A stretch of 64,000 nucleotides of DNA from Silicimonas sp. (GCA_022820365.1 JAJEFO010000061.1:58610-122609), one strand, 5' to 3'; counted from the first letter of the stretch, positions 43,252 to 53,912 are shown. Notes: generated by a model from the letters alone, not told the origin. Made by a program: numbers and translations.

Positions 43252-44007
43252 ATGCCCGAAGACCGAGGATACAACAAGCACGCCAACAATGCCACGACGG
43301 CGCCAGCCTACCTGAGCGTCTGGAACATAGAGAGCTTCTATGGCGAGAGCTACATCGTCCAGGACGTGACATTCAACGTCCATGAAGGCGAAATCCTGGC
43401 CCTCTTGGGACGCAACGGCGCCGGCAAGACATCGACGCTGCGCACGATCGCGCGCATGGACAACCCGGAACTGCGCCACGGCGAGATCTGGCTTGACCAC
43501 AAGCCGCTTCACTTCGTTGCAAGCCACGATGCTGCCCAGAGCGGAATCGCGCTTGTTCCCGAAGATCGTCGGATCATTCCCGGCCTGAGCGTTGAGCAAA
43601 ACCTGAAGCTGGCGCAAATTGCGCCGCCAATCGGATGGTCGCTTGAAAGGGTCTACGAGCTTTTTCCGCGCTTGGGCGAGCGGCGCAACCAGGACGGCTC
43701 CACCCTCTCCGGCGGCGAGCAGCAGATGCTCTCCATCGCCCGTGCGCTGGCCCGAGACATCAAGGTGCTGCTCTTGGACGAACCCTACGAGGGCCTGGCC
43801 CCGGTCATCGTCCAGGAAATCGCAAAGACGCTGAACGTCATCCGCGACCAAGGCATCACGACGATCATCGTGGAGCAGAATGCGGTTGCAGCTCTCAAGC
43901 TTGCCGACCGGGCAGTAATTTTGGACACTGGCAAGGTCGTCTATGACGACAGCGCGCAGCGGGTTCTAGACGACGAGGCGCTTCGCGCAAGATACTTGGC
44001 GATCTGA
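43252..44007 (+). CDS. Liv-type ABC transporter ATPase (LivF class)
   Basis: 251 residues from ATG 43252 (GGGAG upstream; an earlier in-frame ATG at 43189 lacks a site). Walker A is [10 protein letters not shown], the middle has [17 protein letters not shown], signature [15 protein letters not shown], Walker [14 protein letters not shown] (Tyr replacing the usual Ser/Thr) and H-loop [14 protein letters not shown]. The N-terminus has a polar extension of about 20 residues. It partners the LivG-class ATPase. Confidence 0.92.
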   Translation: MPEDRGYNKHANNATTAPAYLSVWNIESFYGESYIVQDVTFNVHEGEILALLGRNGAGKTSTLRTIARMDNPELRHGEIWLDHKPLHFVASHDAAQSGIALVPEDRRIIPGLSVEQNLKLAQIAPPIGWSLERVYELFPRLGERRNQDGSTLSGGEQQMLSIARALARDIKVLLLDEPYEGLAPVIVQEIAKTLNVIRDQGITTIIVEQNAVAALKLADRAVILDTGKVVYDDSAQRVLDDEALRARYLAI

Positions 44008-44048
44008 CCGAAGTCCGGACCCCGGACACAAGAACGGAGGAAGAGAAT

Positions 44049-46007
44049 ATGCTAAAGCAGCGTGACGGGATGTACTGGCCGGATGCGGCAATGGCTGTGG
44101 CCGCCCACGCTGACAAGGGGACATACGAGGCGATGTACAAAGCCTCGATCGAAGACCCCGAGGCGTTCTGGACCGAGCACGGAAAGCGGCTGGACTGGAT
44201 CAGGCCCTTCTCCAAGGTCAAGAACACTTCGTTCGCTCCCGGCCAGATCGACATTCGCTGGTTCGAGGATGGAACGCTCAACGTTGCGGCCAACTGCATC
44301 GATCGCCACCTTGCCGAACGCGGCGACCAGACCGCGATTGTCTGGGAGCCTGATGATCCGGAGGCATCCTCCCTCTTCATTACCTATCGGGAGTTGCACG
44401 GGGAAGTCTGCCGTTTCGCAAATGTCCTGAAGAAACTCGGAGTCTCAAAGGGCGACCGGGTCGTGCTTTACATGCCGATGATCCCGGAGGCGGCCTATGC
44501 CATGCTGGCATGCGCCCGAATCGGGGCAATTCACTCAGTCGTGTTCGGCGGGTTTTCTCCCGATGCCCTGGCGGCACGCGTGAACCAGTGCGAAGCGGGC
44601 GTGATCGTGACCGCCGACGAGGCGCCGCGTGGTGGACGGAACACGCCGCTGAAAGCCAATGCGGACAAGGCGTTCGAGAAGATCGAGATCGATGCCAGGA
44701 TGCTGGTGGTCCGCCGTACCGGCGGCGACATCGCCATGCAGGACGGGCGCGATCATTGGCTGCACGAACTTGCGTCGGACGTTTCCGACGACTGCCCGCC
44801 AGAGGAGATGAATGCCGAGGACCCCCTGTTCATCCTGTATACGTCCGGTTCCACCGGCGCGCCGAAGGGCGTCGTGCACTGCACGGGCGGCTACCTGCTC
44901 TATGCCTCGATGACCCACCAATACGTCTTCGACTATCATGACGGTGACATCTTCTGGTGCACCGCCGACGTGGGATGGGTCACTGGGCACAGCTACATCG
45001 TCTACGGACCTCTGGCGAACGGCGCGAAAACGCTGATGTTCGAGGGAGTCCCGACCTACCCTGACGCTGGACGCTTCTGGGCGGTCTGCGAAAAACACAA
45101 GGTCACCCAGTTCTACACCGCGCCTACCGCCATCCGTGCGCTTATGGGCAAAGGGCCGGAGTTCGTGGAGAAATACGACCTTTCGCCGCTCAAGGTGCTC
45201 GGCACCGTCGGGGAGCCAATCAATCCCGAAGCCTGGGAATGGTACCACAAGGTCGTTGGCAGGGAGAATGTCCCGATCGTGGACACGTGGTGGCAAACCG
45301 AGACCGGTGGCCACATGCTGACACCGCTGCCGGGCGCGACCGCGACCAAACCCGGTTCCGCCACCCTGCCCTTCTTCGGCGTGCGGCCAGCGATCCTTGA
45401 TCCGCAATCCGGCGACGAGATAGACAGCATGGAGGCGGAAGGCGTGCTTTGCATCAAGGACAGCTGGCCGGGCCAGATGCGTACCGTCTGGGGTGATCAC
45501 GAGCGATTCGAGAAGACGTATTTCTCGGACTACAAGAACTACTACTTCTCCGGGGACGGCTGCCGCAGGGACGCGGACGGCTACTACTGGATCACGGGAC
45601 GCGTCGACGACGTGATCAACGTGTCGGGCCACCGCATGGGCACCGCCGAGGTCGAAAGCGCCCTTGTCGCCCACCCGAAGGTCGCGGAAGCAGCCGTGGT
45701 CGGCTATCCGCATGAAATCAAGGGCCAGGGCATCTATGCCTACGTGACGCTCATGAGCGGAGAGGAGCCGACCGAGGATCTGCGCAAGGAGCTTGAGACC
45801 TGGGTACGTTCGGAAATCGGCCCCATCGCCAAGCCGGACCTGATACAATGGGCTCCGGGGCTCCCGAAGACTCGCTCTGGCAAGATCATGCGCCGGATTC
45901 TCAGGAAGATCGCGGAAAACGACTATGGTGCGCTCGGCGACACATCGACCCTTGCGGAACCCGAGGTCGTCGACGACCTGATCGGGAATCGCATGAACCG
46001 GGGATGA
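44049..46007 (+). CDS. acs: acetyl-CoA synthetase (AMP-forming)
   Basis: 652 residues, the usual Acs length, with GGAGG ten bases before the ATG. It has the adenylation P-loop [15 protein letters not shown] near residue 262, the acyl-pocket segment [12 protein letters not shown] near 413 with the tryptophan that restricts the pocket to acetate (established for Salmonella Acs), [21 protein letters not shown] and the regulatory acetylation-lysine region [16 protein letters not shown] near 605. It activates acetate (propionate more slowly) to acyl-CoA. It is the last gene of the Liv-type operon, divergent from the ScfR regulator and near the symporter-kinase. This context suggests that the importer feeds a short-chain acid or a precursor of acetate. 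Confidence 0.96.
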   Translation: MLKQRDGMYWPDAAMAVAAHADKGTYEAMYKASIEDPEAFWTEHGKRLDWIRPFSKVKNTSFAPGQIDIRWFEDGTLNVAANCIDRHLAERGDQTAIVWEPDDPEASSLFITYRELHGEVCRFANVLKKLGVSKGDRVVLYMPMIPEAAYAMLACARIGAIHSVVFGGFSPDALAARVNQCEAGVIVTADEAPRGGRNTPLKANADKAFEKIEIDARMLVVRRTGGDIAMQDGRDHWLHELASDVSDDCPPEEMNAEDPLFILYTSGSTGAPKGVVHCTGGYLLYASMTHQYVFDYHDGDIFWCTADVGWVTGHSYIVYGPLANGAKTLMFEGVPTYPDAGRFWAVCEKHKVTQFYTAPTAIRALMGKGPEFVEKYDLSPLKVLGTVGEPINPEAWEWYHKVVGRENVPIVDTWWQTETGGHMLTPLPGATATKPGSATLPFFGVRPAILDPQSGDEIDSMEAEGVLCIKDSWPGQMRTVWGDHERFEKTYFSDYKNYYFSGDGCRRDADGYYWITGRVDDVINVSGHRMGTAEVESALVAHPKVAEAAVVGYPHEIKGQGIYAYVTLMSGEEPTEDLRKELETWVRSEIGPIAKPDLIQWAPGLPKTRSGKIMRRILRKIAENDYGALGDTSTLAEPEVVDDLIGNRMNRG

Positions 46008-46297
46008 GGCGCGGCCCGTCCCGCACTGCCCTCTCACCGGTTGCCGCATCCTCGCTGCGCAGGATTCGAGACCAGGCAGTTCGCCTCGACGGAGCATTCG
46101 GCCTTTCCCTCTGCGCGGCTCGATGTTGCGACTTGCGTCCCGCATCCGGACCTGTTGGGAGAGTGCGGCGCGTCCTGACGCCTTCTCGTTCCCGTGCCGT
46201 TTGCCCTTCCCGCTGCGCGAGGCGCGTCCTATAAGCGTCGCCGTTCATCGAGTCGCCCCACTGCGGGCACGTGGACTGATGCGAGGAGCGAAGGGAC

Positions 46298-46885
46298 ATG
46301 CGCAAGGCCAAGGTCAAGCGAAAGACCGCGGAGACCGACGTTTCCGCAATGGTGAATCTCGACGGTTCGGGCGCGTTCGACAACAAGACCGGCGTCGGAT
46401 TCTTCGACCACATGCTCGATCAGCTTGCCCGGCACTCGCTGATTGACATCACGACCCGCGTCTCTGGCGATTTGCACATCGATGATCACCACACGGTCGA
46501 AGATGCCGGCATTGCACTTGGCCAGGCGCTTGCGCACTCTCTCGTGGACAAGCGCGGAATCCGCCGTTACGGCAGTTGTCTCCTGCCCATGGATGATGCG
46601 CTCGTGCGCAGCGCGCTCGACCTGTCGGGCCGCCCCTACCTGGTGTGGAACGTCGAGATGCCGACGCCGAAGATCGGCAGCTTCGACACCGAACTCGTGC
46701 GAGAGTTTTTCCAGGCGTTCAGCACGCATGGGGGCATCACGCTGCACGTGGACATGCTGCATGGATTGAACAGCCACCACATCGCGGAGGCCGCGTTCAA
46801 GTCCGTTGCACGCGCGCTTCGCGACGCGGTCGAAACCGACCCGCGCAAGCTTGACGAGATTCCTTCGACGAAGGGTGCCCTCTGA
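46298..46885 (+). CDS. hisB: imidazoleglycerol-phosphate dehydratase
   Basis: 195 residues, single-function HisB (no N-terminal phosphatase), as usual in Alphaproteobacteria. The manganese-binding histidine motifs are DDHHTVED near residue 63 and [17 protein letters not shown] near 153, and [15 protein letters not shown] lies near 37. It catalyses the sixth step of histidine synthesis. It is followed by hisH after four bases. Confidence 0.97.
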   Translation: MRKAKVKRKTAETDVSAMVNLDGSGAFDNKTGVGFFDHMLDQLARHSLIDITTRVSGDLHIDDHHTVEDAGIALGQALAHSLVDKRGIRRYGSCLLPMDDALVRSALDLSGRPYLVWNVEMPTPKIGSFDTELVREFFQAFSTHGGITLHVDMLHGLNSHHIAEAAFKSVARALRDAVETDPRKLDEIPSTKGAL

Positions 46886-46889
46886 GGCG

Positions 46890-47528
46890 ATGCTCACCGT
46901 TCTCATAGACTACGGCGCAGGCAACCTTCATTCGGCGGAAAAGGCGTTTCAGCGCATGGCCGCCGAGGTCCAGGCCGGAGAGGTCCTTGTCACCGCTCAG
47001 GCCGAAGAAGTCGCCCGCGCCGACCGCCTCGTGCTGCCGGGAGACGGCGCGTTTCCGGCTTGCATGCGCGCGCTCCGGGAAGAGCGCGGCATCTTCGAGG
47101 CGCTGACGGAGGCAGTTGAGGTCAACGGGCGTCCGTTCCTCGGCATCTGCGTGGGCATGCAGCTCATGGCGCGCAAGGGTCACGAATACGAGGAAGTGGA
47201 CGGGCTTGGCTGGATCAACGGCGAAGTCAGCAGGATCGAACCGGAGGACGGCGCCCTCAAAGTGCCGCACATGGGATGGAACGAGCTGGTCGTCGATCGC
47301 TCCCACCCCGTTCTTGATAACATTGCGAGTGGCCAACACGCCTATTTCGTCCATTCCTACCAGATGGAAATGGCCGAACCCGCCGAACGGATTGCCCATT
47401 GCGACTACGGGGGCGAAATCACGGCGATCGTCGCGCGGGACACGAAGGTCGGCACCCAGTTCCATCCGGAGAAGAGCCAAGCCGCAGGTTTGCGACTGAT
47501 CGCCAACTGGCTTGCGTGGCGTCCCTGA
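46890..47528 (+). CDS. hisH: imidazole glycerol phosphate synthase, glutaminase subunit
   Basis: 212 residues from ATG 46890, four bases after hisB. It is a class I glutamine amidotransferase: TVLIDYGAGNLHSAEKAF at the start, the nucleophile Cys in FLGICVGMQLM near residue 87 and the His/Glu pair in TQFHPEKSQAAG near 193-195. It supplies ammonia to HisF, and the two form a tight complex. In many relatives hisA and hisF follow directly; here they do not. Confidence 0.97.
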   Translation: MLTVLIDYGAGNLHSAEKAFQRMAAEVQAGEVLVTAQAEEVARADRLVLPGDGAFPACMRALREERGIFEALTEAVEVNGRPFLGICVGMQLMARKGHEYEEVDGLGWINGEVSRIEPEDGALKVPHMGWNELVVDRSHPVLDNIASGQHAYFVHSYQMEMAEPAERIAHCDYGGEITAIVARDTKVGTQFHPEKSQAAGLRLIANWLAWRP

Positions 47529-47733
47529 CGGCAACTGCATCGTTCAGCGGGCTGCCCGGCCTCCGCAAACGCCGCGACATGGGGCTCAGGGGGGCAGCCG
47601 TGCGGACCAGTCAAGACGGTCGAACGTGCAGGGGGCGGGACAGGGCTGTGGGCTTGCGACTTCGGCCCGAACAAGGCTACCCTCCACCTGCCGGCCCATT
47701 TCCATAATCACTCTCGCAGGAGGATAATTGGTC

Positions 47734-50484
47734 ATGACAGACTTTCTTGAAGTGGCGGGGCCCAGCCAAGGCGCGTCGGGTCGTTCACGCATCTCCATCC
47801 TCGGGATACGTTCTATGGTGTCCGAAACTTGTCGGTTTCCATCGGTCGGTGGTCTCTTCAGAACCGCCGTCCGAGCGATTTCTGCTGTGAAATTGACGTC
47901 TGTCTTGTTTGGCCTGTTCGTGCTGGCCGGCGTCACGACCCATGCGGAGACAGCCTGGGCGCAGGAAACCTGTCCGCTCGCTCCCGGCGTCACGCCCCCA
48001 CCGGATCCGAAAGTGACGGCGCAAGATGTGGAAGATGGCAGCGCCACCCTGATGGAATTCGCGCTAGGGGCGACTGAGAATTTCAGGAGCCGGGGCTCGG
48101 AGACACTGACAGGGGCACAGCTCGCGTTCGCGGGTTGTCGGCTTCGCCTCGAGGGCGGTCCTTGGCGTTCCGGTTCGACGTATATCGTGACGCTGACGCT
48201 CGACGGTCGAGTGTTTCTTCACGCCAAGGACATGTCCCTGTCAGCCGGCAGCCTGAAATCTTCAGTCTACGCCGGGATTCTTGCCGCACTCGACGTCGAC
48301 CGGAGCGTGTTGGCGGGCCTGACTTCACAGGATCCCGCCGTGAGAAGCCAGGCACAATCCTCACTTCGCCAGCAGATGCAACTCGAACCCGACGGCCCGT
48401 TCGACCTAACTGGCCCTGCGGCAGATGGACGGCCGGGCATCCCGGGCGCGAGCGGCTACGCGGCCGCTTATGTCTCGGCCAATACGGTGCAGCCGTTGGT
48501 GCTGCTCGCCGGGTTCGATCTCGACGCCTCTCATTTGATGGAAGAAACCATCGATTTCGGCGATCCCGCGATCACCGCCAGGGAAGTAGTGGACCGCGAG
48601 ACCCTGAAGGCATTTGTCACGGAAGCGCTCCGATTCCTTGGCGGAACCCTGAGGAACGCACGCACCACGGCGGAATCCAGAGCGGCATTCGCCAAAGCCA
48701 GGCTTGCGCTCAGAGATCCGAACGGGCCATGGAGACATGGCTCTGTCTACCTTTATGTATTGGACCGGAACAGCAACATCATCCTGTTTCATGGAGCGTT
48801 TCCGAACAGATTCGAGCTCCGACCGCTGGTGCCCACCGTCCGAGACGTGGTGACTGGGAAGCTCGTCCTCCCGCAGGTCCTCGAGGCTGCAAGCAGCAGC
48901 CCGGAAGGCGGCTTCGTGGAGTACTACTTCGACGACCCGTCGGACGATACCGACAGAGCCGACATCCCCAAGCTGGGTTATGCAAGGGAGTTCAACAGGA
49001 CGACCACAGCAAGCGACGGGACCGAAATTACCACGAGACTTGTCATCGGCTCAGGCGTCTACCTCAAGGCGCCCGAGACCACCGCTACGCAACAGAACAC
49101 GGTGATCACGTCCGTTCTGCCCCAGATGATGCGCGCAATGACGGCGAGCACGGTTGATGCCGTGTCGAGCCGCATTCGGCAGGCGATGTCCGATGCCCCG
49201 CCCGCCAGTGAATTCAGCCTGGCAGGCGCCTCCACTCTCCCGGATGCCCTGCTGGTTAATCGGCAGGCGCTGGAAGATGGCACGCTCGATCTTGCTCAGG
49301 TGCTCGACGGGTCGTCCTTCGTTATGCCCTTGAGCGCAGCGGACGTCGGGCAGAGGCGAAACTTGACGTTCTGGGGAAGCGGAGACTACCGCAAGTTCTC
49401 TGGCGGCAGCCAGCAGGCCGTGACCTACGACGGCAAAGTGACGAGCGCCAACCTCGGCTTCGATACCAAGCTGGGTGCAAACCTGCTGGCGGGAGTAGCA
49501 CTTGCGCAGGCGTCGGGAAAAGCGGGCTACACGGATTCCAATTCACGTTCGGGCACACTCACGTCCACCGTAACGAGCGTCAACCCCTACATGAGTTGGA
49601 AGGCTTCAGGAGGAATCAGTCTTTGGGCGATGGCCGGCTACGGTTCGGGTGACATCGAGGTCAATGACTTGACCGCCGCGCAAACAAGCGACCTCTCGTG
49701 GCGGATGGCGGCGGCTGGCGTCAACGGACCACTGGTGGCCAGCGATCAGTTGATTGCCCGGGGCACGACGAACCTGACGATAAAGGGCGAAACCGCATTC
49801 ACACGCGCCGGGATTGACGGATCCGGGACCATCGAGAGCATGACCCTGAAAGCCAGCCGACACCGGCTGATGCTCGAAGGGTCGCATGTCCAGGATCTTG
49901 CTTCGGGGGTCACGTTCACACCGTTGATCGAAATTGGTTTGCGGAGTGACGGCGGGGACGGCGAGACTGGTACCAGCATCGAAGCCGGGGGCGGCCTGCG
50001 CTATGAAGACCAAGCCGCCGGACTGACCGTGGAGGCCCGCGTCCGGACACTCCTGGCGCATAGCGGCGACTATGAGGAATGGGGCGTAAGCGGTCTGATC
50101 AAACTAGATCCAGGCCCTGCCGGCGTGGGACTCGCTTTCAGCGTGCGGCCGATGTGGGGCCAGACAGCCAGCGGTGTGCAACAGTTGTGGGAGACAGGCG
50201 TGACCGGCGGGCTGACGCCGGTTGGCCAGGCGAGCGAGCGGCTGGATGCAAGCGTAAGCTACGGAATGCCGGTGTTCGGTGGGCGTTTCCTGGGAACGCC
50301 GGAGCTGGGCCTTGCGCATTCAGAGGTTGGCGACGAATGGCGACTGGGCTGGAAGCTTGCGCGCGCTGAGAGCAAGCGCGCTTCCTTGAACCTCGCGCTC
50401 GGCCTCGACGCGACACGGTGGGAACCCGCGACCGGTGCGGCGCCAAAGCAGGGGTTCGGGCTCAGCGGGACTGTAACTTGGTAG
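47734..50484 (+). CDS. secreted protein with two Cache-like units fused to an autotransporter beta-barrel
   Basis: 916 residues from ATG 47734 (AGGAGG ten bases upstream; TTG 47728 is possible). An extended leader of about 76 residues ends in a hydrophobic stretch and AWAQE-type cleavage. Two related repeats follow, about 93-260 and 278-448, each with an ITA/VTA-x-EV opening and a GPWR-x-GS-x-Y...FLHA/LFHG core. The second ends GGFVEYYFDDPSDDT...KLGYAREF, like periplasmic Cache domains. A helical connector leads to an approximately 375-residue barrel from about 540 (FWGSGDYRKFSGG) to the C-terminal VTW, an autotransporter-like outer-membrane end. I know of no described protein with this order. 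Possible roles are surface ligand sensing or capture. It follows hisH by 205 bases. Confidence 0.75.
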   Translation: MTDFLEVAGPSQGASGRSRISILGIRSMVSETCRFPSVGGLFRTAVRAISAVKLTSVLFGLFVLAGVTTHAETAWAQETCPLAPGVTPPPDPKVTAQDVEDGSATLMEFALGATENFRSRGSETLTGAQLAFAGCRLRLEGGPWRSGSTYIVTLTLDGRVFLHAKDMSLSAGSLKSSVYAGILAALDVDRSVLAGLTSQDPAVRSQAQSSLRQQMQLEPDGPFDLTGPAADGRPGIPGASGYAAAYVSANTVQPLVLLAGFDLDASHLMEETIDFGDPAITAREVVDRETLKAFVTEALRFLGGTLRNARTTAESRAAFAKARLALRDPNGPWRHGSVYLYVLDRNSNIILFHGAFPNRFELRPLVPTVRDVVTGKLVLPQVLEAASSSPEGGFVEYYFDDPSDDTDRADIPKLGYAREFNRTTTASDGTEITTRLVIGSGVYLKAPETTATQQNTVITSVLPQMMRAMTASTVDAVSSRIRQAMSDAPPASEFSLAGASTLPDALLVNRQALEDGTLDLAQVLDGSSFVMPLSAADVGQRRNLTFWGSGDYRKFSGGSQQAVTYDGKVTSANLGFDTKLGANLLAGVALAQASGKAGYTDSNSRSGTLTSTVTSVNPYMSWKASGGISLWAMAGYGSGDIEVNDLTAAQTSDLSWRMAAAGVNGPLVASDQLIARGTTNLTIKGETAFTRAGIDGSGTIESMTLKASRHRLMLEGSHVQDLASGVTFTPLIEIGLRSDGGDGETGTSIEAGGGLRYEDQAAGLTVEARVRTLLAHSGDYEEWGVSGLIKLDPGPAGVGLAFSVRPMWGQTASGVQQLWETGVTGGLTPVGQASERLDASVSYGMPVFGGRFLGTPELGLAHSEVGDEWRLGWKLARAESKRASLNLALGLDATRWEPATGAAPKQGFGLSGTVTW

Positions 50485-51422
50485 ATGAAGTCGACACGGG
50501 CGGTCAACTCTGGGCGGCATCCGTAGTCACATAGATCCTGGGAGGCAATGCTGCTGACTTGGGAGCCGCACGACGTGCCCGTAGCTGCAGTCGCCTGTTT
50601 CTCAGGGGAGGTGGGCAGCGCGGGAAACTCCCGGAATGCCGATATGGAGTTGCTCATCGAATTGCAGGGATAGCAAGGCAATCGGGGGAACAGGGATCGC
50701 CGCCCGCTTGAAGGTGGTCGAGGCTACCCGGGTCGCGACAGGGATTCCGAGTGCGGTGGGGATCGGGACGACTTTCGGGCCGCCGGACGGCGAAGGCTTC
50801 GTATTCGTTGCTCATTGGGCTTGACGCATCATTCATCGGACAAATCATGATCGTCGCACGGGAATCGGGGGTCAATCGCGTTCTGCCGAAGGTCGAGATG
50901 AACCTTGGGCGCCAGCGGTGATCGACGATCTCGGCTGACGCGTGCAGGGCTCGGAGCACCCAGCCGGCGCAAAGAGACGGGCGTGATGGACGTGGCCAAA
51001 GACCTGAACACGCTCCAGTTCGTCAGGATTCAGCTTGATCGGTGCATGCCGGGAAGGTGCCTGTTTCCCCGGCGTGGTTCTCGCTGCTGACGTCATGTGT
51101 TCGATGTTCCGCGGTCCGCGTGCTAAAGATCTTTCGAGCGCGCGCGATATTGCGTGGGTTGGAGAATCGTTTGGTCAGGGTCGTCCTTGTGGACCGTGGT
51201 ATCGCAGAGAAATGCCCCCAAACTGCTTGAGGAACGGCCCACGAGTGCCACGGCATCTCCCGAGAGATTCTCGTTTTCAACATACAAAGGCCGCGGTCTG
51301 GAGTGCCCATTGCAATCTCATTGCATGGCACTGCAACATGGCAAACACCAATCAGTACATTGAAGGCTCGTTGCGAAACAGGCGAATCGCTTTCCCATCG
51401 AGGGATGCCCATTGGAATCGAA
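50485..51422. other. about 0.9 kb of non-coding or decayed DNA
   Basis: Frames on both strands are short and unrelated to families I know. It precedes the transposase remnant and may include its lost 5' half. Confidence 0.4.
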
Positions 51423-51920
51423 ATAGGATTCACGCGCGGAATGGAAATGGTCGATTGCATCCGGCACTGATGGCGGCACCTGGGGAAGGCGCGCTACCCC
51501 GGCAACCTGAAGCTGCATATCACCGTCGACTGCGGTGGCTCCAACGGGAACCGGGCCCGGTTGCGGGGAGTCGAACTGCAGAAGCTCGCACGCGGACTCG
51601 GCATAGAGATCAGCGTGTGCCACCTGCCGCCAGGGACCAGCAAATGGAACCGTGTAGCGCACAGGCCACTTTCTTTCTTCAGCCAGAACTGGCGAGGCAA
51701 ATCCCTGTACAACCTCACGACCATCATCGGCCTGATCGGCTCCACCAGGACCGGAACGGGGCTGAAGGTCTGTTGCGACAGGGACACGAACGACTGTCCG
51801 ACCGGTATCAAGTTCAGCAAATCGGAGATGGCCGCCCTGGATATCCGGCGCGCAGACTTCCATGGTGACTGGAACTGCACATTGCTTTCAACTGCCGAAA
51901 GCGTTGCGGTCATTTCGTGA
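51423..51920 (+). pseudogene. ISAzo13-family transposase, C-terminal remnant
   Basis: The frame reads GKARYPGNLKLHITVDCGGSNG, then VCHLPPGTSKWNRVAHRPLS, FFSQNWRGKSL and KSEMAALDIRRADFHGDWN. These are the catalytic-domain blocks of ISAzo13 transposases (compare TADGGGSNG, CHFPPGTSKWNKIEHR, ITQNWR, HGEWNYT). An in-frame TGA at 51468 replaces the expected Trp codon of the WWR segment, and the N-terminal half is missing. No terminal repeats were found. A dead insertion sequence. Confidence 0.85.
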
Positions 51921-52028
51921 CGAACCCTCAGTGCGCACTTGCACCGCACCTCCGTCAACACACCCTGCCCATTCGTGACGGCAGACGGAAGCCGAAACGC
52001 AGTTGACCGTTCCGGTCTCAACTGAGAT

Positions 52029-53912
52029 TCAGTCAGCCCATTGCCAAGGTCGCGTGTAGACCCCCAGGGTCTTCGTGACTGCAGCTTCATCCGCCTCGCC
52101 TCGCCCATCCAGCCTGGCAACCAGCCCGAGACGCTTGTCCTCAACCACGTCAGCAACGCGGGCGGCATGGCCGTCTGTCTCAAGCGCCGCGTTGTACACG
52201 CGCCGTATGGCCATCCTTCGCAGGTCAGGCTTGAAGATCTTTCCGACAGCGGTCTTCGGAAGTTCGTCAACGATCTCGATGTATTTGGGCAATGCGGCCC
52301 GCTCGGAAATCCTCTCTTCGGCGAAGCCGGTCAACTCGTCCGGCGTGACCGAAGCTCCGGCGACAAGTTCCACGTAGGCGCAAGGCAACTCGCCAGCATG
52401 GGCGTCAGGCTGCCCGATGGCACCCGCAAGGGCGACACTTTCATGGCCGGCCAGTGCCTCCTCAATGACTGCGGGATCGATGTTATGGCCGCCACGTATG
52501 ATCAGGTCCTTGGAGCGTCCAGTGATCCAGATATAGCCGTCGCCATCGACACGACCGAGATCGCCGGTGCGCAGGTAGCGTTCGAAATGGTAGAGATCCG
52601 CGTTCTTCTCCGCCTCCGTGTAGGTGCTGCCCGCAACAACCCCGGGATTCGAGACGCAGATCTCGCCCACCTCGTCGATGGCGCATTCCTCAGGTCCGTC
52701 ATCCGTGACCCGCAGGATCTTCACGTCCGTGTAGGGAAACGGGATGCCTACGGATCCCACTTTCTTGACTCCTCCGATCGGGTTGCAAGACACAAGGCAG
52801 GTTGCCTCGGTCAGGCCATAGCCTTCGATCACTTCCACGCCGCACGCCGATTCGAATTTCCTGTAGAGCTCGATCGGCAGCGGAGCGGAACCTGAAAACG
52901 CGGTCTTCACGGATGAAATGTCCGCATCCACCGGCCGCTGCATCAGCACCGAGAATGCGGTCGGTACGCCGATGATGAACGTGGCCTTCCACCGCTCCAC
53001 CAGTTTCCAGAAATTGTCGAAAACGCCATCCCCCCGGTAGCCCGCAGGCGTCGGAAAGACGACATGCGCGCCCGAGCAAATCGCTGACATCAAGATCGGA
53101 TCGACCGCGAAGACATGGAACAGCGGCAACGGACACATGATGACGCTGCCCGCATCGAACAGGATCGAACCGCCCAGCCAGCCGTTGTAGACCATGCCGT
53201 CATAGCGATGCTGTGCGACTTTTGGCATGCCGGTCGTTCCGCCGGTGTGAAAGTATGCGGCCACCCGGTCTTGCTCGGGCGGCGCAAAGTCAAGTGTCTT
53301 GTTTTGGCGACTAAGCTCAGCATTGAAGTCCAGAACTCGTGCCTTGTGCGTTGCGGGATTGCGGGGACGCAACAGGGGCACGATCCATGACTTTGGTGGC
53401 GTCAGGTAGCGATGGAGATCAACCTCAAGCACCGTTGCGACATCCGGCGCCTGTGCGACGGCGGCGGCCACCTTCTGCGGCACGTCTGTCTTCGGAAATG
53501 CCTTCAGCGTGACGACGACGGTTGCGCCGGTCTCGCGCAGCAGGGCGGCAATCTGGTCGGTTTCGAGCAGCGGATTGATCGGACTCACGATTCCGGCCGT
53601 CATGCCTCCGAGAAGCGCCACTGCCGTCTCGGTCGCGTTGGGCAGGACATATGCAACGACATCGTCCTCGCCGATTCCCAGCTCGCGAAACATGTTGGCC
53701 GCCTGCGTCGTCCGGTCCAGCAGTTCGCGCCAAGTGAGCGTTTCCGCCGGATCCTTTGGCCCGGACAGCAGCTGATAGGAAATCGCGTTGCCGTCGCCAT
53801 GGGCGGCGGCCGTGGCCGCCAAGGCGTCATAGACGGATTTCGGGACGTCGCGTGCATCCCAGCTCATCTCCGATTCAATTGCATTGCGATCATCGACGCT
53901 CGTGAATTCCAT
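52029..53912 (-). CDS. acyl-CoA synthetase, AMP-forming (CaiC/FadD-like)
   Basis: 627 residues from ATG 53912, with GGAGG seven bases upstream. It is an ANL-superfamily adenylate-forming enzyme: AAYFHTGGTTGMPKVAQH near residue 226, VIEGYGLTEATCLVS near 363, YLRTGDLGRVDGDGYIWITG near 458 and PKTAVGKIFKPDLRR near 562 with the catalytic lysine. A C-terminal extra part of about 55 residues after the core is unusual in length. It probably activates a medium or aromatic carboxylic acid. It lies just downstream of the ABC exporter gene on the same strand (about 90 bases). Confidence 0.9.
   Translation of the reverse strand: MEFTSVDDRNAIESEMSWDARDVPKSVYDALAATAAAHGDGNAISYQLLSGPKDPAETLTWRELLDRTTQAANMFRELGIGEDDVVAYVLPNATETAVALLGGMTAGIVSPINPLLETDQIAALLRETGATVVVTLKAFPKTDVPQKVAAAVAQAPDVATVLEVDLHRYLTPPKSWIVPLLRPRNPATHKARVLDFNAELSRQNKTLDFAPPEQDRVAAYFHTGGTTGMPKVAQHRYDGMVYNGWLGGSILFDAGSVIMCPLPLFHVFAVDPILMSAICSGAHVVFPTPAGYRGDGVFDNFWKLVERWKATFIIGVPTAFSVLMQRPVDADISSVKTAFSGSAPLPIELYRKFESACGVEVIEGYGLTEATCLVSCNPIGGVKKVGSVGIPFPYTDVKILRVTDDGPEECAIDEVGEICVSNPGVVAGSTYTEAEKNADLYHFERYLRTGDLGRVDGDGYIWITGRSKDLIIRGGHNIDPAVIEEALAGHESVALAGAIGQPDAHAGELPCAYVELVAGASVTPDELTGFAEERISERAALPKYIEIVDELPKTAVGKIFKPDLRRMAIRRVYNAALETDGHAARVADVVEDKRLGLVARLDGRGEADEAAVTKTLGVYTRPWQWAD

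Noticed and set aside
44535..46145. 536-codon minus-strand frame
   Set aside because: Antisense of acs, which shows all catalytic motifs.
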